The translations under genes and the position numbers were made by a program. From assembly GCA_030374805.1 (NCBI GenBank), contig JARGSG010000030.1, positions 496,001 to 560,000 on the forward strand: a stretch of DNA of 64,000 nucleotides, in the 5' to 3' direction. Below, piece after piece: positions 22,303 through 34,110 of this stretch (positions within the stretch are counted from its first letter, which is position 1; the number at the start of each line of letters is the position of its first letter). The notes beneath the pieces were generated by a model. The model had not been told where the DNA came from. It searched no databases and was given only the letters and a program-made list of their open reading frames with translations. Source of the stretch: Gracilaria gracilis (taxonomy: Eukaryota; Rhodophyta; Florideophyceae; Gracilariales; Gracilariaceae).

Positions 22303-22877
22303 ACGACGCATTACGCTCTTGTCGCGTAGATGATTCGCGGTCTATCGAAACGCGCATCCAAACTCCAGGACAAAACTACGAATTGAGAATCATGAGCGAT
22401 TGCGAGAGTGCGCGTCGAATTTATCATCGAGTCCGTCTGCGCAGAGCTTTGGTGCGCTTGAGTTGTGGGTTTGTCAATGGGGGTGATTTGTGATGAGAAA
22501 TAGTCAACCTACCATTTGGTTGGCCAGACCTCAATGAAACGTTAAGAAACTCTCGTTTCCATGGGGATCTTAACGCGAAAATAGGACAGCCGCATCACGG
22601 GAAACATTCGCACGGAAGGGAAGGCCAACCGCGGTTTCACACGAAACTTTCATGGGGTGTGTGGTCTCCCACAAGCCAACAAAACTCGAAGAAAATGGTC
22701 TCCTCAAAAGACACTCCACATCGTCCTGTATGGATGATGGAAACGAGGCCTTTGATGATCCTTACACCAATTCACAATTTTACGACATTGCAAAGTAAAA
22801 AGATCCCCATGTCAACATATCAACAGTACTGGTTTCATGGGGATCAGATTTGATTCGAATAACTCTTCAGCATGGCT
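22303..22877. other. Intergenic, convergent 3' regions
   Basis: Lies between the stops of the transporter (+) and the UAP56 helicase (-). I see no ORF with support. Confidence 0.5.
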
Positions 22878-25007
22878 TTAGGCATTCATGTAAGAGGCTT
22901 GGTCCACGGTCTGGGGTAACTCGGAAATTGCGACCTCGAAACGGGATTGCACGCCTTGGAGGACTTCTGAATCAGTTTCTGAACTGATGAAAGAAATCGC
23001 CAGGCCTTTGGTTCCGAACCGTCCAGCTCTACCAACTCTATGCAGATAGCTGTCCGGGCTTGAAGACATGTCGTAATTGATGACAATGTTCACTCTTTCA
23101 ATATCAATCCCTCTGCCGAATATGTCTGTTGCAACAAGAATTCGCTTTTGAAAGTCTTTGAATGCTTTGTATCTCCGAATGCGCTCTTCCTGCTTGATGT
23201 TAGAATGAATGTCAATTGAAGGGAAGTTGCATTCCACAAGTAGTTTGTTCAGCTCAATTGCACGTGATACACTCTTCACAAAAATCACCACCTGATTGAA
23301 CTCCAAAGCATCCAGAATATCCGCCATCTTACGATTCTTTTCAGCCTCTGTTAACTTGACATAGTACTGCAAAAGGCCATGAAGAGTCAGTTTGGTTTCG
23401 TCATCAACGATTACCTCAATAGGATCCTTCATAAACTTCTTGGCCACAATGCGCATCTCCTTCGAAAGAGTGGCGGTAAACATCATAACCTGCTTCACAT
23501 GAGGGGTTTCCGTGAAAATCTGTTGAATATCCCGACGCATATCAAGCGCATCCAGCACCTTATCACATTCATCAAGGACGAAGAACTTGACCTTGCTCAC
23601 ATCCAAGGCCTTCTGTTGAACCAGATCTTTCACACGGCCCGGGGTTCCAACTACTATGTGTGGTGGATTAGAAGCCAGAAGATCTTTATGTTGTTTGACC
23701 GGAACACCACCATAAATAACAGCTGACCTTATGGCTGGCAGATACTTTGAGAAACGCTCGATCTCATGGGCAATCTGATAGGCCAACTCACGAGTGTGGC
23801 CTAGAATTATAGCACTCACCTCACCCTCAACGGGCACAAGCTGCTGTAACACAGCGAGAACAAACACGGCAGTCTTACCCATGCCGGATTTCGCCTGGCA
23901 CAGAATGTCGTATCCCAAAACAGCTTGCGGGATACATTCATGCTGTACTTCTGATGGATGCTCGAAACCACAGTCCTGGATGGCACGGAGAAGTTCCGGA
24001 CCTAACAGGAAATCTTTGAAACCTGCAGAATGAATACCAACGTATGTACCCCTGGAAGTTAGACGGAAAAAATGAGAGAAACGAGACAGCAATTAAGGAA
24101 AAGTTAGCATGTGACGGATACAAAGAAGCGACACGCACGAGCGTGTGAGAAGTCGATAGTGCTCGCAATCGCTCTGCCCCGAGCTGCTCGTTCATATTTC
24201 AGGTCTGATATACATGCCGCCAAAGCATATAGATGTTAGAGAGAGATATATACATGCACTCAAATTGAATACACGAAATGCAGACCTGGTGGTTGTCGGA
24301 CTTGAGTTAAGCTTTGTAACAGTGCAAGAGGCTGATAGATTTCTGAAATGAATGATCAAATGATGGACACGGTATGAGATGTGGGTCTCGGAAATTTGGC
24401 TTGATTCGGAGCCAATGTGTTTGGCGCGGTGAAGCACATGACTTGGGCAAACAGAAACGGACTCTGAGAGTTGATGGATCGAACACCAGAAGCATTCTTA
24501 TACATCTTGAATGAACAAGAGATCATCAACAGGAACGCACAAACGTCTTCCAGCGGCGTCAAACGGCTGGAAAGCCAGCACATGACGCAGCTAGAAAAAC
24601 GCACCGTAGCAGGTTGAGACAGCTCCGTGAACGCAGATCAAGCAGAAGCTTTCAAAAGCAGCTGTGCATGATACGGGAAGCAGGGACGCAGAAGCGCGAA
24701 GAAAAAAAAACATGATACGAGCCAGCCTAGCCACGGCTCATGCGGGGTTGAAATGCTGCGACGCAGCGGGACGCACTTGTGGCAACTGAAGCGGACGAGC
24801 GGTCTGAACGGCAGCAGCGGCGACACAAGACATACACGAGCAGCAGCGGGGCAGAGCGAGAGAAGAGAAAAAAGTGGGTGATATAGCATACTTGTTTGCC
24901 GAGTGCTTTCCATTTTCGGCGGGTTTCTCGACGGGGGTATCGTCCTCCTCCTCGTAGTCGACGAGGTCATCCTCGCCAAGTTCGTTGGGCTTGTTAGAGT
25001 TTTCCAT
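22878..25007 (-). CDS. DECD-box RNA helicase, UAP56/Sub2/DDX39 family, two exons, 429 aa
   Basis: Splicing and mRNA-export ATPase of the TREX complex (nuclear). Exon 1 is 25007-24892 (M1 to N38 plus two bases of K39), the intron is 24891-24052 (GT...AG, phase 2, 840 bp) and exon 2 is 24051-22878. Exon 1 gives the acidic LVDYEEEDD leader of this family. Exon 2 opens [16 protein letters not shown], carries Walker A AKSGMGKT (about 92-99), TPGR, the diagnostic DECD (about 198), FTATL as motif III (most relatives have SAT), and [13 protein letters not shown] as motif VI. Total length equals the usual 428 or so. The joined frame is continuous and ends EASYMNA-type at 22878. Divergent from the zinc protein at 25888. 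Confidence 0.93.
24052..24891 (-). other. 5'-proximal 840 bp intron of the UAP56 gene
   Basis: Donor GTATGC after CGGCAAACAA, acceptor CTAACTTCCAG before GGGTACATACG. It contains no open frame with support. Its size is large compared with the other introns seen here (108 and 83 bp). Confidence 0.85.
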
Positions 25008-25887
25008 GGTGAACAAGAGCAGTAAGCGCGCGCGACGAAAGGGCTGAGCTGATGGGCGGCGACGACGTTCCTCGCAAGGTGACGCAGCGTGCAAGTGAAA
25101 GAAAGATCGCGAGGCAGCGGCGACGCGCGGTCGCTAGCGCACCTCCGCCGTTCGCCGCTGAGCGTTAAGAATTGAAATCGCGCGCTTTTCGCGCTCCACC
25201 GCGCCAAAAAAAAGAACAGCTCGTCCAGGGCCCCACGTCCCCACGTTGCCACGTTGCCACGTTCACAGGTTCACATGCTGTGTGACTATTCCACGTGTGT
25301 GACGCGAGCGAAGGGCCATTCGCGGCACGGTGTGCCTCAACACCGCCTCGCGCAGAACGGACTGCCTGGCACGCACGTGGCGCTCCATCCCAACTCCCAA
25401 CCTTGTAACCTTACTACTGTATCATGAAAACTTGTACAGTAACCTTATCCTGACGGCTATTGGTAACGGTATGAAGTACACGTGTACCATTTCTAAGCAC
25501 AGAAGTCCCTTAATTGTATCTGCAGCACTACACTCGAGAGGCGCGTGGCGCGCGCGTGTGGCGGTGTCACGGCGCGCATTTATGTTTTCCAACTAGCGCC
25601 CATTCCACCATGCGCCGCTCGCTGCGCCGCACAATTGGCTTGCGCCCATCGCCTGCTGCATCCACGCCTCATTCGTTTAACCTTCGTCATCGCCTCCTCG
25701 CCGCCCCTATTTCAACCCCCCCTAGCGCTCCACCTTCACCATCTCTTCTCCCTCTCCCCCGCCTCAACACCCATTCCTCACCACCAGCTCGTTTCTCCCT
25801 GCAGCCTCCTCCCCAATCCACACCACCTCACCTTCACAGTGCTCCTCACTCCTCAGTGCTCCTCACTCCTCAGTGCTGCTTCCCGAA
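25008..25887. promoter_or_regulatory. Divergent intergenic region, UAP56 and Cys-rich protein
   Basis: Shared upstream region of two divergent genes. It includes three nearly adjacent CCACGTTGCCACGTT-like words around 25235-25265 and a GC-rich stretch at 25030-25200. C-rich and pyrimidine-rich sequence precedes the start of the Cys-rich gene (25680-25880). No TATA box stands out. Confidence 0.35.
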
Positions 25888-26400
25888 ATGTCGTCCACCA
25901 TCTCCGTCACTTCCAGGCACGAAATTATCGTCGAATGCGAGGGCTGCGGCTCCACCTGGAACCGCACCCGCCACAGTTCCCGAGGTCGCAATCGCATCTG
26001 TGATGTATGCAACAACTACTTCTGCCGTAACTGCGACAATCTTGAAAAATGTGAAGTGTGCCGCAAAGTGTATTGCGACGCATGCTCCGCCATGGTCCGT
26101 CATCAGGGACGGCGCAAGTGTTTCCGCTGTCAGCCCGCCAACCTTCACTTTGGTCCCACTTCTACGCTTTGTCAACGATGTGGAGCTCCAGACCTGGGAG
26201 TTCGTGTCCGATGCCTACATTGTCGCAGAACCCTCAGGTGCAGCTGCCTTTATGCCAGTTGCGAGTTCTGCGGCGATGCTGTGTGTCGCTCCTGCCCGGG
26301 TGAAGACTACTTTTGTCGACGTTGCAGAGGTTCTGGTAGATTTGCTTGCAGCGCGTGTTGCATTCGTCACACTCGCTCGCAATCCCGGCATCGGAGATGA
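25888..26400 (+). CDS. Cysteine-rich zinc-binding protein of unknown function, 170 aa
   Basis: ATG at 25888; a longer frame upstream has only non-ATG starts. After about 15 aa come about a dozen CxxC pairs spread evenly to the C-terminus: CEGC, CDVC, CRNC, CEVC, CDAC, CFRC, CQRC, CLHC, CEFC, CRSC, CRRC, CSAC. Intervening residues are Arg-rich. The spacing suggests several treble-clef or RING/B-box-like zinc sites, but I cannot assign it to one family. There is no membrane segment or transit peptide. The middle block (SSRGRNRICDVCNNYFC onward) is the most ZZ/RING-like. A single exon of 513 bp. It could be a nucleic-acid or ubiquitin-pathway adaptor; this is a guess from composition only. Confidence 0.6.
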   Translation: MSSTISVTSRHEIIVECEGCGSTWNRTRHSSRGRNRICDVCNNYFCRNCDNLEKCEVCRKVYCDACSAMVRHQGRRKCFRCQPANLHFGPTSTLCQRCGAPDLGVRVRCLHCRRTLRCSCLYASCEFCGDAVCRSCPGEDYFCRRCRGSGRFACSACCIRHTRSQSRHRR

Positions 26401-29400
26401 GCTTTTGAGTGCCCGCTTGTGTCCAATGACGGGAGTCCAAGAGGTAGTAGGGAGAGAGGAAAAAATATATAATTCTTGTATGTAGACAGCTTAAACTCCA
26501 ATGAGAACACTCAAGATAAGACATATTTGGCTACCCGCCGCAGCTTTTCTATGTTCATTAACACTTGGATATATGCGTAAAATATCAAGCTCTAAATAAC
26601 AACCAAACCGTGCGCGGACCTCCTTGTCTACTATGTTTGTCGATACATCACTAGAATGAAGCGGTGGAGTGACGAGGGCGTTCCACGTCTAATGGCAGCC
26701 TTCGAAATTGAAAGTGATGTCCAGAACGAGGTTTCGGTGAACACGAAAAACAATCACAACTGCACCAAAAAAGCACGTGAGTGACATGCCCACCGAAAAA
26801 AGACGCAGATTCTGCTCACCCTCAAACTCGAACACATTTGTTCCACACACGCAAGCTTCAGCTTTCCAAACGCTCGGTCTGCGAATAAGCGTAGTGCTTC
26901 TAAAGAGCGAAAGACATCAGTACTGTACAAACACCATGTCTTCTTGAGCTCCATTGCGCCTTCATATTTTGCGCCGTCATTGACACCCGCATGCTCTCTT
27001 TCCGAACTTGAACCGTCCCGAGACTTCTCGTGGGCAACGAGTAGTGTAAGTAGTCGCTCCACTTTGCGCTTTTCCATGAAACTTATTTTGATTTGCAACG
27101 CTCTTATCAGTTCGCCACACATACGAGGGGGAACGTTACCGTTGGTAGCGCTTGTTAAGGCTGATAAAGAAATTGTTCGGCAACAAAAAAGGGCGCCTGA
27201 ACCTTACACACACCTTTTTGGAACGTTTAAAGATACCTCGAGCTTTCATACATAAAGAGTAATCTCGTCAGTTTTTCATGTTTTATTTCGCACCCCATTC
27301 ACCCTATAGCTTTCAAAGTATGTGTAAACTTTATATGTACCTCTCATCCATCGCTACAATGTGAAGTTAGCGGTCCTATCCGAAAACGTACCCCAGTGCC
27401 GATTCATAGCATTGCGCCTATAAATTTGCTTTTGAGTATGGATAATAGCTATGCGGGAACTGGTAAGACGTTTGCACGGAGATATACATTTGTCAAAAAG
27501 GGTCATAGTTTCAAAGTTCTCATCTTTGTCTCGAGTGTGAGACCTTGCGTCGTTTCAGCGCTCACGAAAGAGCAGATAAGAATAGCATGAGCTACGACGA
27601 ATGAAAAATGGGCAATGGGCTTCGTACTGAAGTGATGATTGGCTGCGCGATAAACGCAGTGCGGTAGACGTTTTGTTTGCAGGAGTACTTGTGAAAGTTG
27701 AGTGGTGAGTTTGATCAAACGGGTTGCAAGCGGTCAAAGATGTACATAATCAGTCGCATGGTTTGAACCACCCAAAACATAGTGACCAAACAGCCATACC
27801 ACCTATTATATATCTACCTCGTGTGTGCCTGGCACGAACACGACGGTAGCTTATTCAATAATGGCGATACCTATCATGTACAGTATATAATATCCAACAT
27901 GACGCATTCATCGTGACGTGACAATCTGTCGACCTTCAGGACGAGAACGGAGCCTCTGGCTGCTGAGGGTGTGAAACGCACAATAAGTTCCCCAGCCACA
28001 TGCTGCAAATCAGTTGCCCGCCGCAAGTTGCACCTCAAGCACGGCACGGTTACCACTTTAGTCATGCATATCTTCATTTTGCTTTCTGCCATAGCCATCT
28101 ATGTCAATCAAGGAGCGAGGCACACTGCACATAACTGAACAGTTCTGACTGTGCAGTCTCATGCCTCTTGTTTCTGCATTTGCGCATTCAAATCACCCTT
28201 CCGCCAAATTACCCGTGTATGAGCTCCCTTTTTCGCGTTTGTCTACGGGCGTGCCTCAAACCGAATTTGTAATACCAACTCCAACTTTACTTCATTCAAG
28301 TCTTGAATCAGCATCATTTTTATATGGAAGTGTGGAACGTTGTTTGCCCCAGAATCTAGAGCAGTTGAACCTTACCGATGACAAGTAAAACGTTTTACAA
28401 CACTCGTGCCACGCTGTCTGATTTACTGGAAAAGTTCTACTGTAGGGGATTTCCAACTCAAGTAATCGTGAGTTCCTCACTCAGAATACTCTCTCACATC
28501 TGCGTGTTCATCTCCTTCTTTCTCGCATTAGCGTACTGCTCTTTGCATGTGAGCATGTATATATCATTTCTCTTATTCTTACAACTTTTGCCCCCCAGCC
28601 ACCTTCCTCCATCTCGGAAGGGACATTTTAGTAACTGACTTTTGCATCTGACCCGCTTGTCAGCGAGTCCGGCTGATTGCGGGAAGCGAATCTTACCAGC
28701 ATTATTCCCCCTACACCGGACTTTCCTCGTAAAGATCCAATCTAGATTGTGAGACTCGAGAGTAGTTTATCAGGCATTAGTCAGCCTGAACATCTCCTTC
28801 GCGTGACGAGGATGGAATGAGATTTCGAATTGACCAAAGCGTTCTTAGATCTTGTCACCTTTTAATGCATGCCACAATTTCCTCGTGCAAAGCAAAGGAA
28901 ATTTGTTTCCAATGGTTATATCGTTTGCGTCTTTTAAAACAAACAGAAAGATATTAGCGAAAGCAACCAGGGTGGTGTTGGTCTCAAGATGGTTACGGCA
29001 TTAGTCTTTCAACATAAGTTTAATGCCTTTTAAGCATCGTTCAGAACGCCACGTGCCTCATGGTCATCGATGAGTGCACCATTAACAACAATGGAATCGA
29101 TCCGATCGTCCAATGGACTCGGCCCAGAAGGAAGCCTCGCCGAAGAATGGCCTGAAAGACCAGACTTTCTCCTAGGAATTAATCAGTGGTTGGAATTGCA
29201 CAGAGTAAACCCATCTGATCGCTGCTATCTACATACAGCAGTACGGTCAAAACGAGCACTTCCTTGACACTGTCCGGTATCTTTGAAGTTTCTGTGGCAG
29301 CCTTTCATCACATAAATGAAATTGAAGGGCCTTATTCAGTGAAGATATCTTCTTAGATCCGCCGAGACATTCTCGGAATATGAGGTTTTTCTTTTCCTAA

Positions 29401-30604
29401 ATTGTTTCACATCAATATTGCCCCCTGGAAACCAACAATTACACCTTGGCATTGAAAAGAGCTTCGCCTCTTCATCATAACCATGTCGCCCCACGCTTCG
29501 TCAACGTGACTGGTACCCTTGGGTATATCTTTCTATATACAGGTGTAGATGTCATGCAGAAAATTCTTTTTCCATGTCATGAGGTTAGTTCTAATCCTAA
29601 ACTGTAACGCTCAACTTCTCGTCGCTTCTGGAGGAAAACAGGGCTAGCGAACGCTATCCTTTCATTATTCTCCATCTTAGGCAGCTGCACAGCTTCTGAG
29701 AATGAGGACGTTCCACAACTGTTGTACAGTAGGAATGGAACCCCCAACCCATCGCGTATATCGAAAACTGTTATCTCGGCCCGTCGATAACTGGAGGGAT
29801 CTGTTCCCAGCGATATCCCGGTCTTGATTAAAATTCCTCTGTACTCACGGTATAGCCTGTAGGGGTAAAGAGTAGAAGTAGTTCGTTCCAGAAGTGTTTT
29901 TGATACGCTGTACCCTTTTTTCTTTCTTTCCGTACATGGTAAAAGAGTTGTCACAAACTAAAATCCTTTATCCCATGAACTGTCGGCATCGCTTTAATCT
30001 CCTCGTAATCATCTTGTGACTATTATCCCAACTTTCTTGCATTTTCTGCTTTGTCAAGGACCTCTACAAGTCCTGAGATTCGTTCCAGACATCCCGGACG
30101 AACAAAGGAGCAAGACTGTGGGAAACACAAAGCTCGGACATGACATCAAGGGCCTCTTCCAAGATTCGATTTCCTTGTGTTCTACTGCACGTCCTGTAGC
30201 TCCCTCGTCTCTTTTCACTTGGGTTTTATGTTTGTATGTGATACATTTTATGAAGTTCATCCACTAGTTCTTCATCAGTCATTCTGATCTCGTGCCTCCA
30301 TGTTGTACGCTGTTTGGGATAGCTTGGGTCTATTCCCGTATGTGAAACTTCACCTCATGTTCGCAGCCCTTCTCGCAAACGGCACCAAGAACATTCCAAA
30401 GTGAGAAACGGTTTATCTTTAGCGAGCGCGAGCGAGGGCTGGTACGAGTGTCTTTTTGGAACGGTGAGACCCTCTGATTAGTTCTTGTTCTGCACGACCT
30501 GTTATGCAACAGTTCCATTTCTGCTCCAGTGGACGAGTATTCCAGGAGAAAACAAACTGCTTTGAATCCCAGATGTTGAGACACACACACACACAGCAAT
30601 CGTA

Positions 30605-30647
<43 letters not shown>

Positions 30648-30674
30648 TAGACTTTAATTCTTCTATTCCTAGAG
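26401..30674. other. Gene-poor stretch, no supported gene
   Basis: Many short frames on both strands without family motifs. Candidates examined: 26754-27122 (-), 26944-27255 (+), 28161-28388 (+), 29577-29954 (-). A (CT)18 run lies at 30609-30644. At 29190-29230 the + strand reads RPDFLLGINQWLELH, faintly like the C-terminal part of a retroviral-type protease, too short to call. Confidence 0.4.
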
Positions 30675-30935
30675 CTAAGCAAAGCTTTCTTTCCTCAGGA
30701 AGGCCAAAAACTTATTTTGCCATTGTCTAATCAACTCCCTGACTGACTTTTGACGTCGCTCTGCTTTGCTTGACAGTTCTTCTCGGCGAGAGGCGTTCGT
30801 TAGTGGGCAGCGCAGGGCAACGTGTTCTGCATCTTTTTTTGGTCGCGTAGCGCACTGACAGCGACTGGATGTAGTTCGAACACGTGCCCTGTGAAAAACT
30901 GAGCGAGGGTTACTTCTGCTTTTCGTATCTCGCAA
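30675..30935 (-). pseudogene. C-terminal relic of a non-LTR reverse transcriptase (zf-RVT-like)
   Basis: The 86 aa frame contains SRCQCATRPKKDAEHVALRC followed by PLTNASRREEL. This is the C-x-C...E-H-x5-C-P...R pattern found after the reverse transcriptase in LINE-type elements. The end is followed at once (on the minus strand) by the CT/GA microsatellite, as often seen at LINE tails. No RT core is visible upstream, so it is a 5'-truncated relic. Confidence 0.4.
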
Positions 30936-31735
30936 CTGTCCTTCAGAAACTCAGATATGTGTGGCGACAGTGTCGCACATTAAGATTCGAATGCACACAA
31001 CTGTAGATTGAAAGAACACAAAATGGGGACTCATACAGTGGTGGGATATCGCGGCAGTATACGATTCTAGAATTAGTCAGGGGTTGACGAACTTGTGCTT
31101 TCCTTGTCAACGCAGGTGCGAATGTTTTTAATTCTGATCCTTGATCCTCTGAGAACGCTCAGTATTTGCTTGATTGGATAAACCGCAGGGAACAGTCGAT
31201 ACCAGCATTATGCTTGAGGAACCATGCAGAAAGACGAGTAAGCCGGTAAACATACTTGCCAACAGCATGGAAAGAATGTTCGAAAATGGACCGGTAAACT
31301 TTGGGCCTCTATGACATGTTTTGCAACAATTAGATTAAGGGGCTGTGAATCTCACATGGATGAAGAGGAACGCGAAGAATGTTGGACAAGTACATTGGAA
31401 AGCAATCGGTATCTAAGCAGTTTGGTCATGAGCTCTCAGTCAAGGGTAAGTGCTGCCCAACGCTGCCAACGATTTGATGGCCCTCCTTGACAAGGATGTT
31501 GTCGTGTCCAATAACTTTGGAATGGGAATGAAGTTGATAATTTTGATAAAGTCTGTGCATTTCAGGAGCATGTCTTTGTCTGACTGTTCTCGTGTACCTC
31601 TCAGTGGTCATAAACCTGCTATACTAGGCAGTCGCAATCTTCTGAAAGCAGTTAGAAACGAGGTTGGAAGACCTTGGAAAAGGCATAACGGTAGTCATTC
31701 TGGCAAAAGAAGCAAAAAGTAGTCAGTCACATATC

Positions 31736-31773
31736 GAATCGATTCAAAGTGCGTGGGCACTTTGAATCGATTC
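31736..31773. repeat. Perfect 16 bp inverted repeat (hairpin)
   Basis: GAATCGATTCAAAGTG, six-base loop CGTGGG, then CACTTTGAATCGATTC. It lies in gene-poor DNA. Confidence 0.85.
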
Positions 31774-31956
31774 AAGTTAGAAATTCCAGAGACTGCCTTG
31801 TGCTGTGGTGACGAGTAGCAAATGCAGTAACGTAAGGCCAACATGGCCTTTTCACATCTAAAAACCTCTTCACACCACAGGTCAGGTGAAGGTTTTCTCG
31901 CTGAGATTAGAGGGAAGACAATATCGCTGCTTTCCTCCTACTCATTTTTGAACGGA

Positions 31957-32022
31957 AAAGCTTCAGGTGAAGCCTTCTCTCTGGCCTTTGGCCAAGAACT
32001 CCTGTGGCTCGTGTCGAATCAC
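31957..32022 (+). repeat. Dispersed repeat, copy A
   Basis: Aligns with 35007-35072. Both copies start AAAGCTTCA, continue TGAAGC and TTCTCTCT, and end with TGTGG..C.TGTCGAATC. Their + strand frames read KASGEAFSL...LLWLVSN and KASNEAFSL...FLWFMSN, so the pair may come from one old coding element. Confidence 0.5.
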
Positions 32023-32922
32023 TTCAAACATGCTTTCTCACAGCATGTGGCAGCGTGGCTTCGTAATTCGAGTCGTGAGGTGAATGGCACGTAGCGTCGC
32101 TGCATGTGTAAGAAGCTGAACAACAGCGTGCAGCGATGTGTGTTTAGACTTCACTGGTCACTTCTATGAGACTGGATCATAGACATGGAACAAATGCAGC
32201 CACCAAGAGACAGAACTGCATACAATCTCGCTCGGGTGATTTGACAGTTACGAGAGGTAGAGGTTACGTGTCGAAAGCATTTTGATACTACAGGGGCCTC
32301 AAGAATGCTCGATAGGCTCGTTCGTCACAGCGACATTGCAAAGACTGATCCATTATCGCCGGCTCACCTATAAATCAAGATTGAAATATCAACACACTCC
32401 TTAGTTTGACGTGTACAACGAGTAAGGCTGTAACCTGCAACAGTTGACACAATGAAGAATGTCTTGCATGAAATACGTTGGTGGAGCGCGCCCCATCGCA
32501 CAGAAAGATACAAAAATGCATTACATGTAGCTATCTGAAGATGTCTGACGATGCGCAGAGCCCGGCATCTCTGGAACACAAATATAAGAAGCTACAGAAT
32601 TCTTGGAGCATTGAAAGACCTTTCTTTTTATAGAACAAGAAGCCAAGCCATGACTGTGATTTAGAGGTGCATCCACTGACAGGTTCAACAAAATTGATTG
32701 CCCTCTTAACCCTGTAGGTACCGTTGGTACGCGTCTGAAGTTTGAAAGAAATCTTGACGTTCAAAGCTTTGCCAAGGAGCGAAACGCTTCAAAGGGAATG
32801 GAACTAATAACATTTTCTTCTTGTCTGAGAACGTCTTTCAAAATCCATTCATGTAATCTCTTGAAGCATTGAGAGAAGGTGCCGAAGTCACTAATTGTGT
32901 CCAGATCACGAGCGGAAGCTTA

Positions 32923-33813
32923 CTACAACTTTGCCACGCACTCAATTTCTACCAACGCAGACTTAGGCAATTGTTTGGCGGCAAAACAGGATCGTGCCGG
33001 TACTGGCCCACCTTCAAAGAACTCTGAGTAGATAGCATTCACGGCTGCAAAATCGGCAATGTCGTCAAGTAGTATGGTGGTCTTGACAATGTCATGAACT
33101 GTGGCACCAGCAGCTTCCACAATTGCCTTCACGTTTTGTAGAGCTTGCTTTGTTTGCTCCTCAACTGAATCACCTGCCATGACTGCCGTTCTTGGCATAA
33201 GGCCGATACAGCCACTAACATAAACGGTACCATCGTGAACCACAACTCCCTGATTGTAAGGTCCAACGGCTGCAGCGGCTTCGTCTGTACTTATGACCTT
33301 CGCCGGAGATGGTAATGCAGCGGTGGCCTGAATTTCGACGGTGATGGAATTGTCTGCTAGAGTGGACTGGACACACGCTCGCACAGGCATATTATCCTTG
33401 TCGACCCACTTATCCCATTCCGCATTCATTTCGGAAAACTTTGACATATCAGCAATCCAGATGTTAGTGGTGAGCAGACGAGACTTGTCTGTACCAGCTT
33501 GTTCCAGTAGACTATCTATCTTCGCCAGAATTGCACGCGTTTGTGCTGCCACGGAACCATCTGTACCACGAGCAACTTGTCCAGCTAGATATACCACTCC
33601 ATCGTGAACGACGATCTGATTAAAACGACTGCCAGGTTGCAAGCGCTTGATATCTGGATTTGAACGAACGTTCTCGGTCATCACAGCTGTGATCCTCTGA
33701 CGCCTAGCGAACAAATGATTCCGAGATATCGCCGGCGATCTGGAAAACTTGCTGGCGCCATATGTTACGTTTGGTGAGAAAAATGATACAAACGTCGAAC
33801 TATTATCTTTCAT
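32923..33813 (-). CDS. Tandem RidA (YjgF/YER057c/UK114) protein with organelle leader, 296 aa
   Basis: RidA proteins hydrolyse reactive imine/enamine intermediates such as 2-aminoacrylate. Here two RidA-type domains are fused. The first (about residues 50-165) starts NPDIKRLQPGSRFNQIVVHD and has PVRACVQ. It resembles the divergent subfamilies. The second (about 170-296) starts VISTDEAAAAVGPYNQGVVV and ends VPARSCFAAKQLPKSALVEI, with the conserved Arg and the LPK...VEIE signature of archetypal RidA. The first 45 residues are basic, Ser-rich and lack acidic runs (RNHLFARRQR), fitting a mitochondrial or plastid presequence. A second ATG (MTENVRS) follows the leader. Single exon, isolated in gene-poor DNA. 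Confidence 0.88.
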   Translation of the reverse strand: MKDNSSTFVSFFSPNVTYGASKFSRSPAISRNHLFARRQRITAVMTENVRSNPDIKRLQPGSRFNQIVVHDGVVYLAGQVARGTDGSVAAQTRAILAKIDSLLEQAGTDKSRLLTTNIWIADMSKFSEMNAEWDKWVDKDNMPVRACVQSTLADNSITVEIQATAALPSPAKVISTDEAAAAVGPYNQGVVVHDGTVYVSGCIGLMPRTAVMAGDSVEEQTKQALQNVKAIVEAAGATVHDIVKTTILLDDIADFAAVNAIYSEFFEGGPVPARSCFAAKQLPKSALVEIECVAKL

Positions 33814-34052
33814 TTGTATGCCGGAATCTTACGTAATGTTCGATCTGCGTGCGCGTGCGAGATGAAACAATGGGTATTGAAGATAATGCTCACTAGTAGG
33901 TGGATCGTATCAGGAGTGAAGTCGTAACTTACAACGAGGATTTGTGGATGAACAAACTTCTCTCCCCAATGTAGGGAGTCCGGACTCGAACGGCCTTCGT
34001 TTGTTCATCTGCGCAATACAGTAAAAAGGGAAAAATCGTCGCAAACGCGTCT

Positions 34053-34110
34053 CGATTCGAACTTCCAGCAGGGTGACACGAGTTTTGGGTGAGGTGGGAC
34101 CACCATGCCA
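34053..34110 (-). other. Possible SINE head with pol III box A and box B
   Basis: On the minus strand TGGCATGGTGG (34110-34100) is one base off the box A consensus. AGTTCGAATCG (34063-34053) resembles box B, 37 bases away. The arms do not fold into a functional tRNA. A second box-B-like word, CGTTCGAGTCC, follows at about 33985. A tRNA-derived SINE is the simplest reading. Confidence 0.3.

Noticed and set aside
27420-27500. P-loop-like string DNSYAGTGKTFA on the + strand
   Set aside because: Short frame with no other helicase or kinesin motif around; likely chance.
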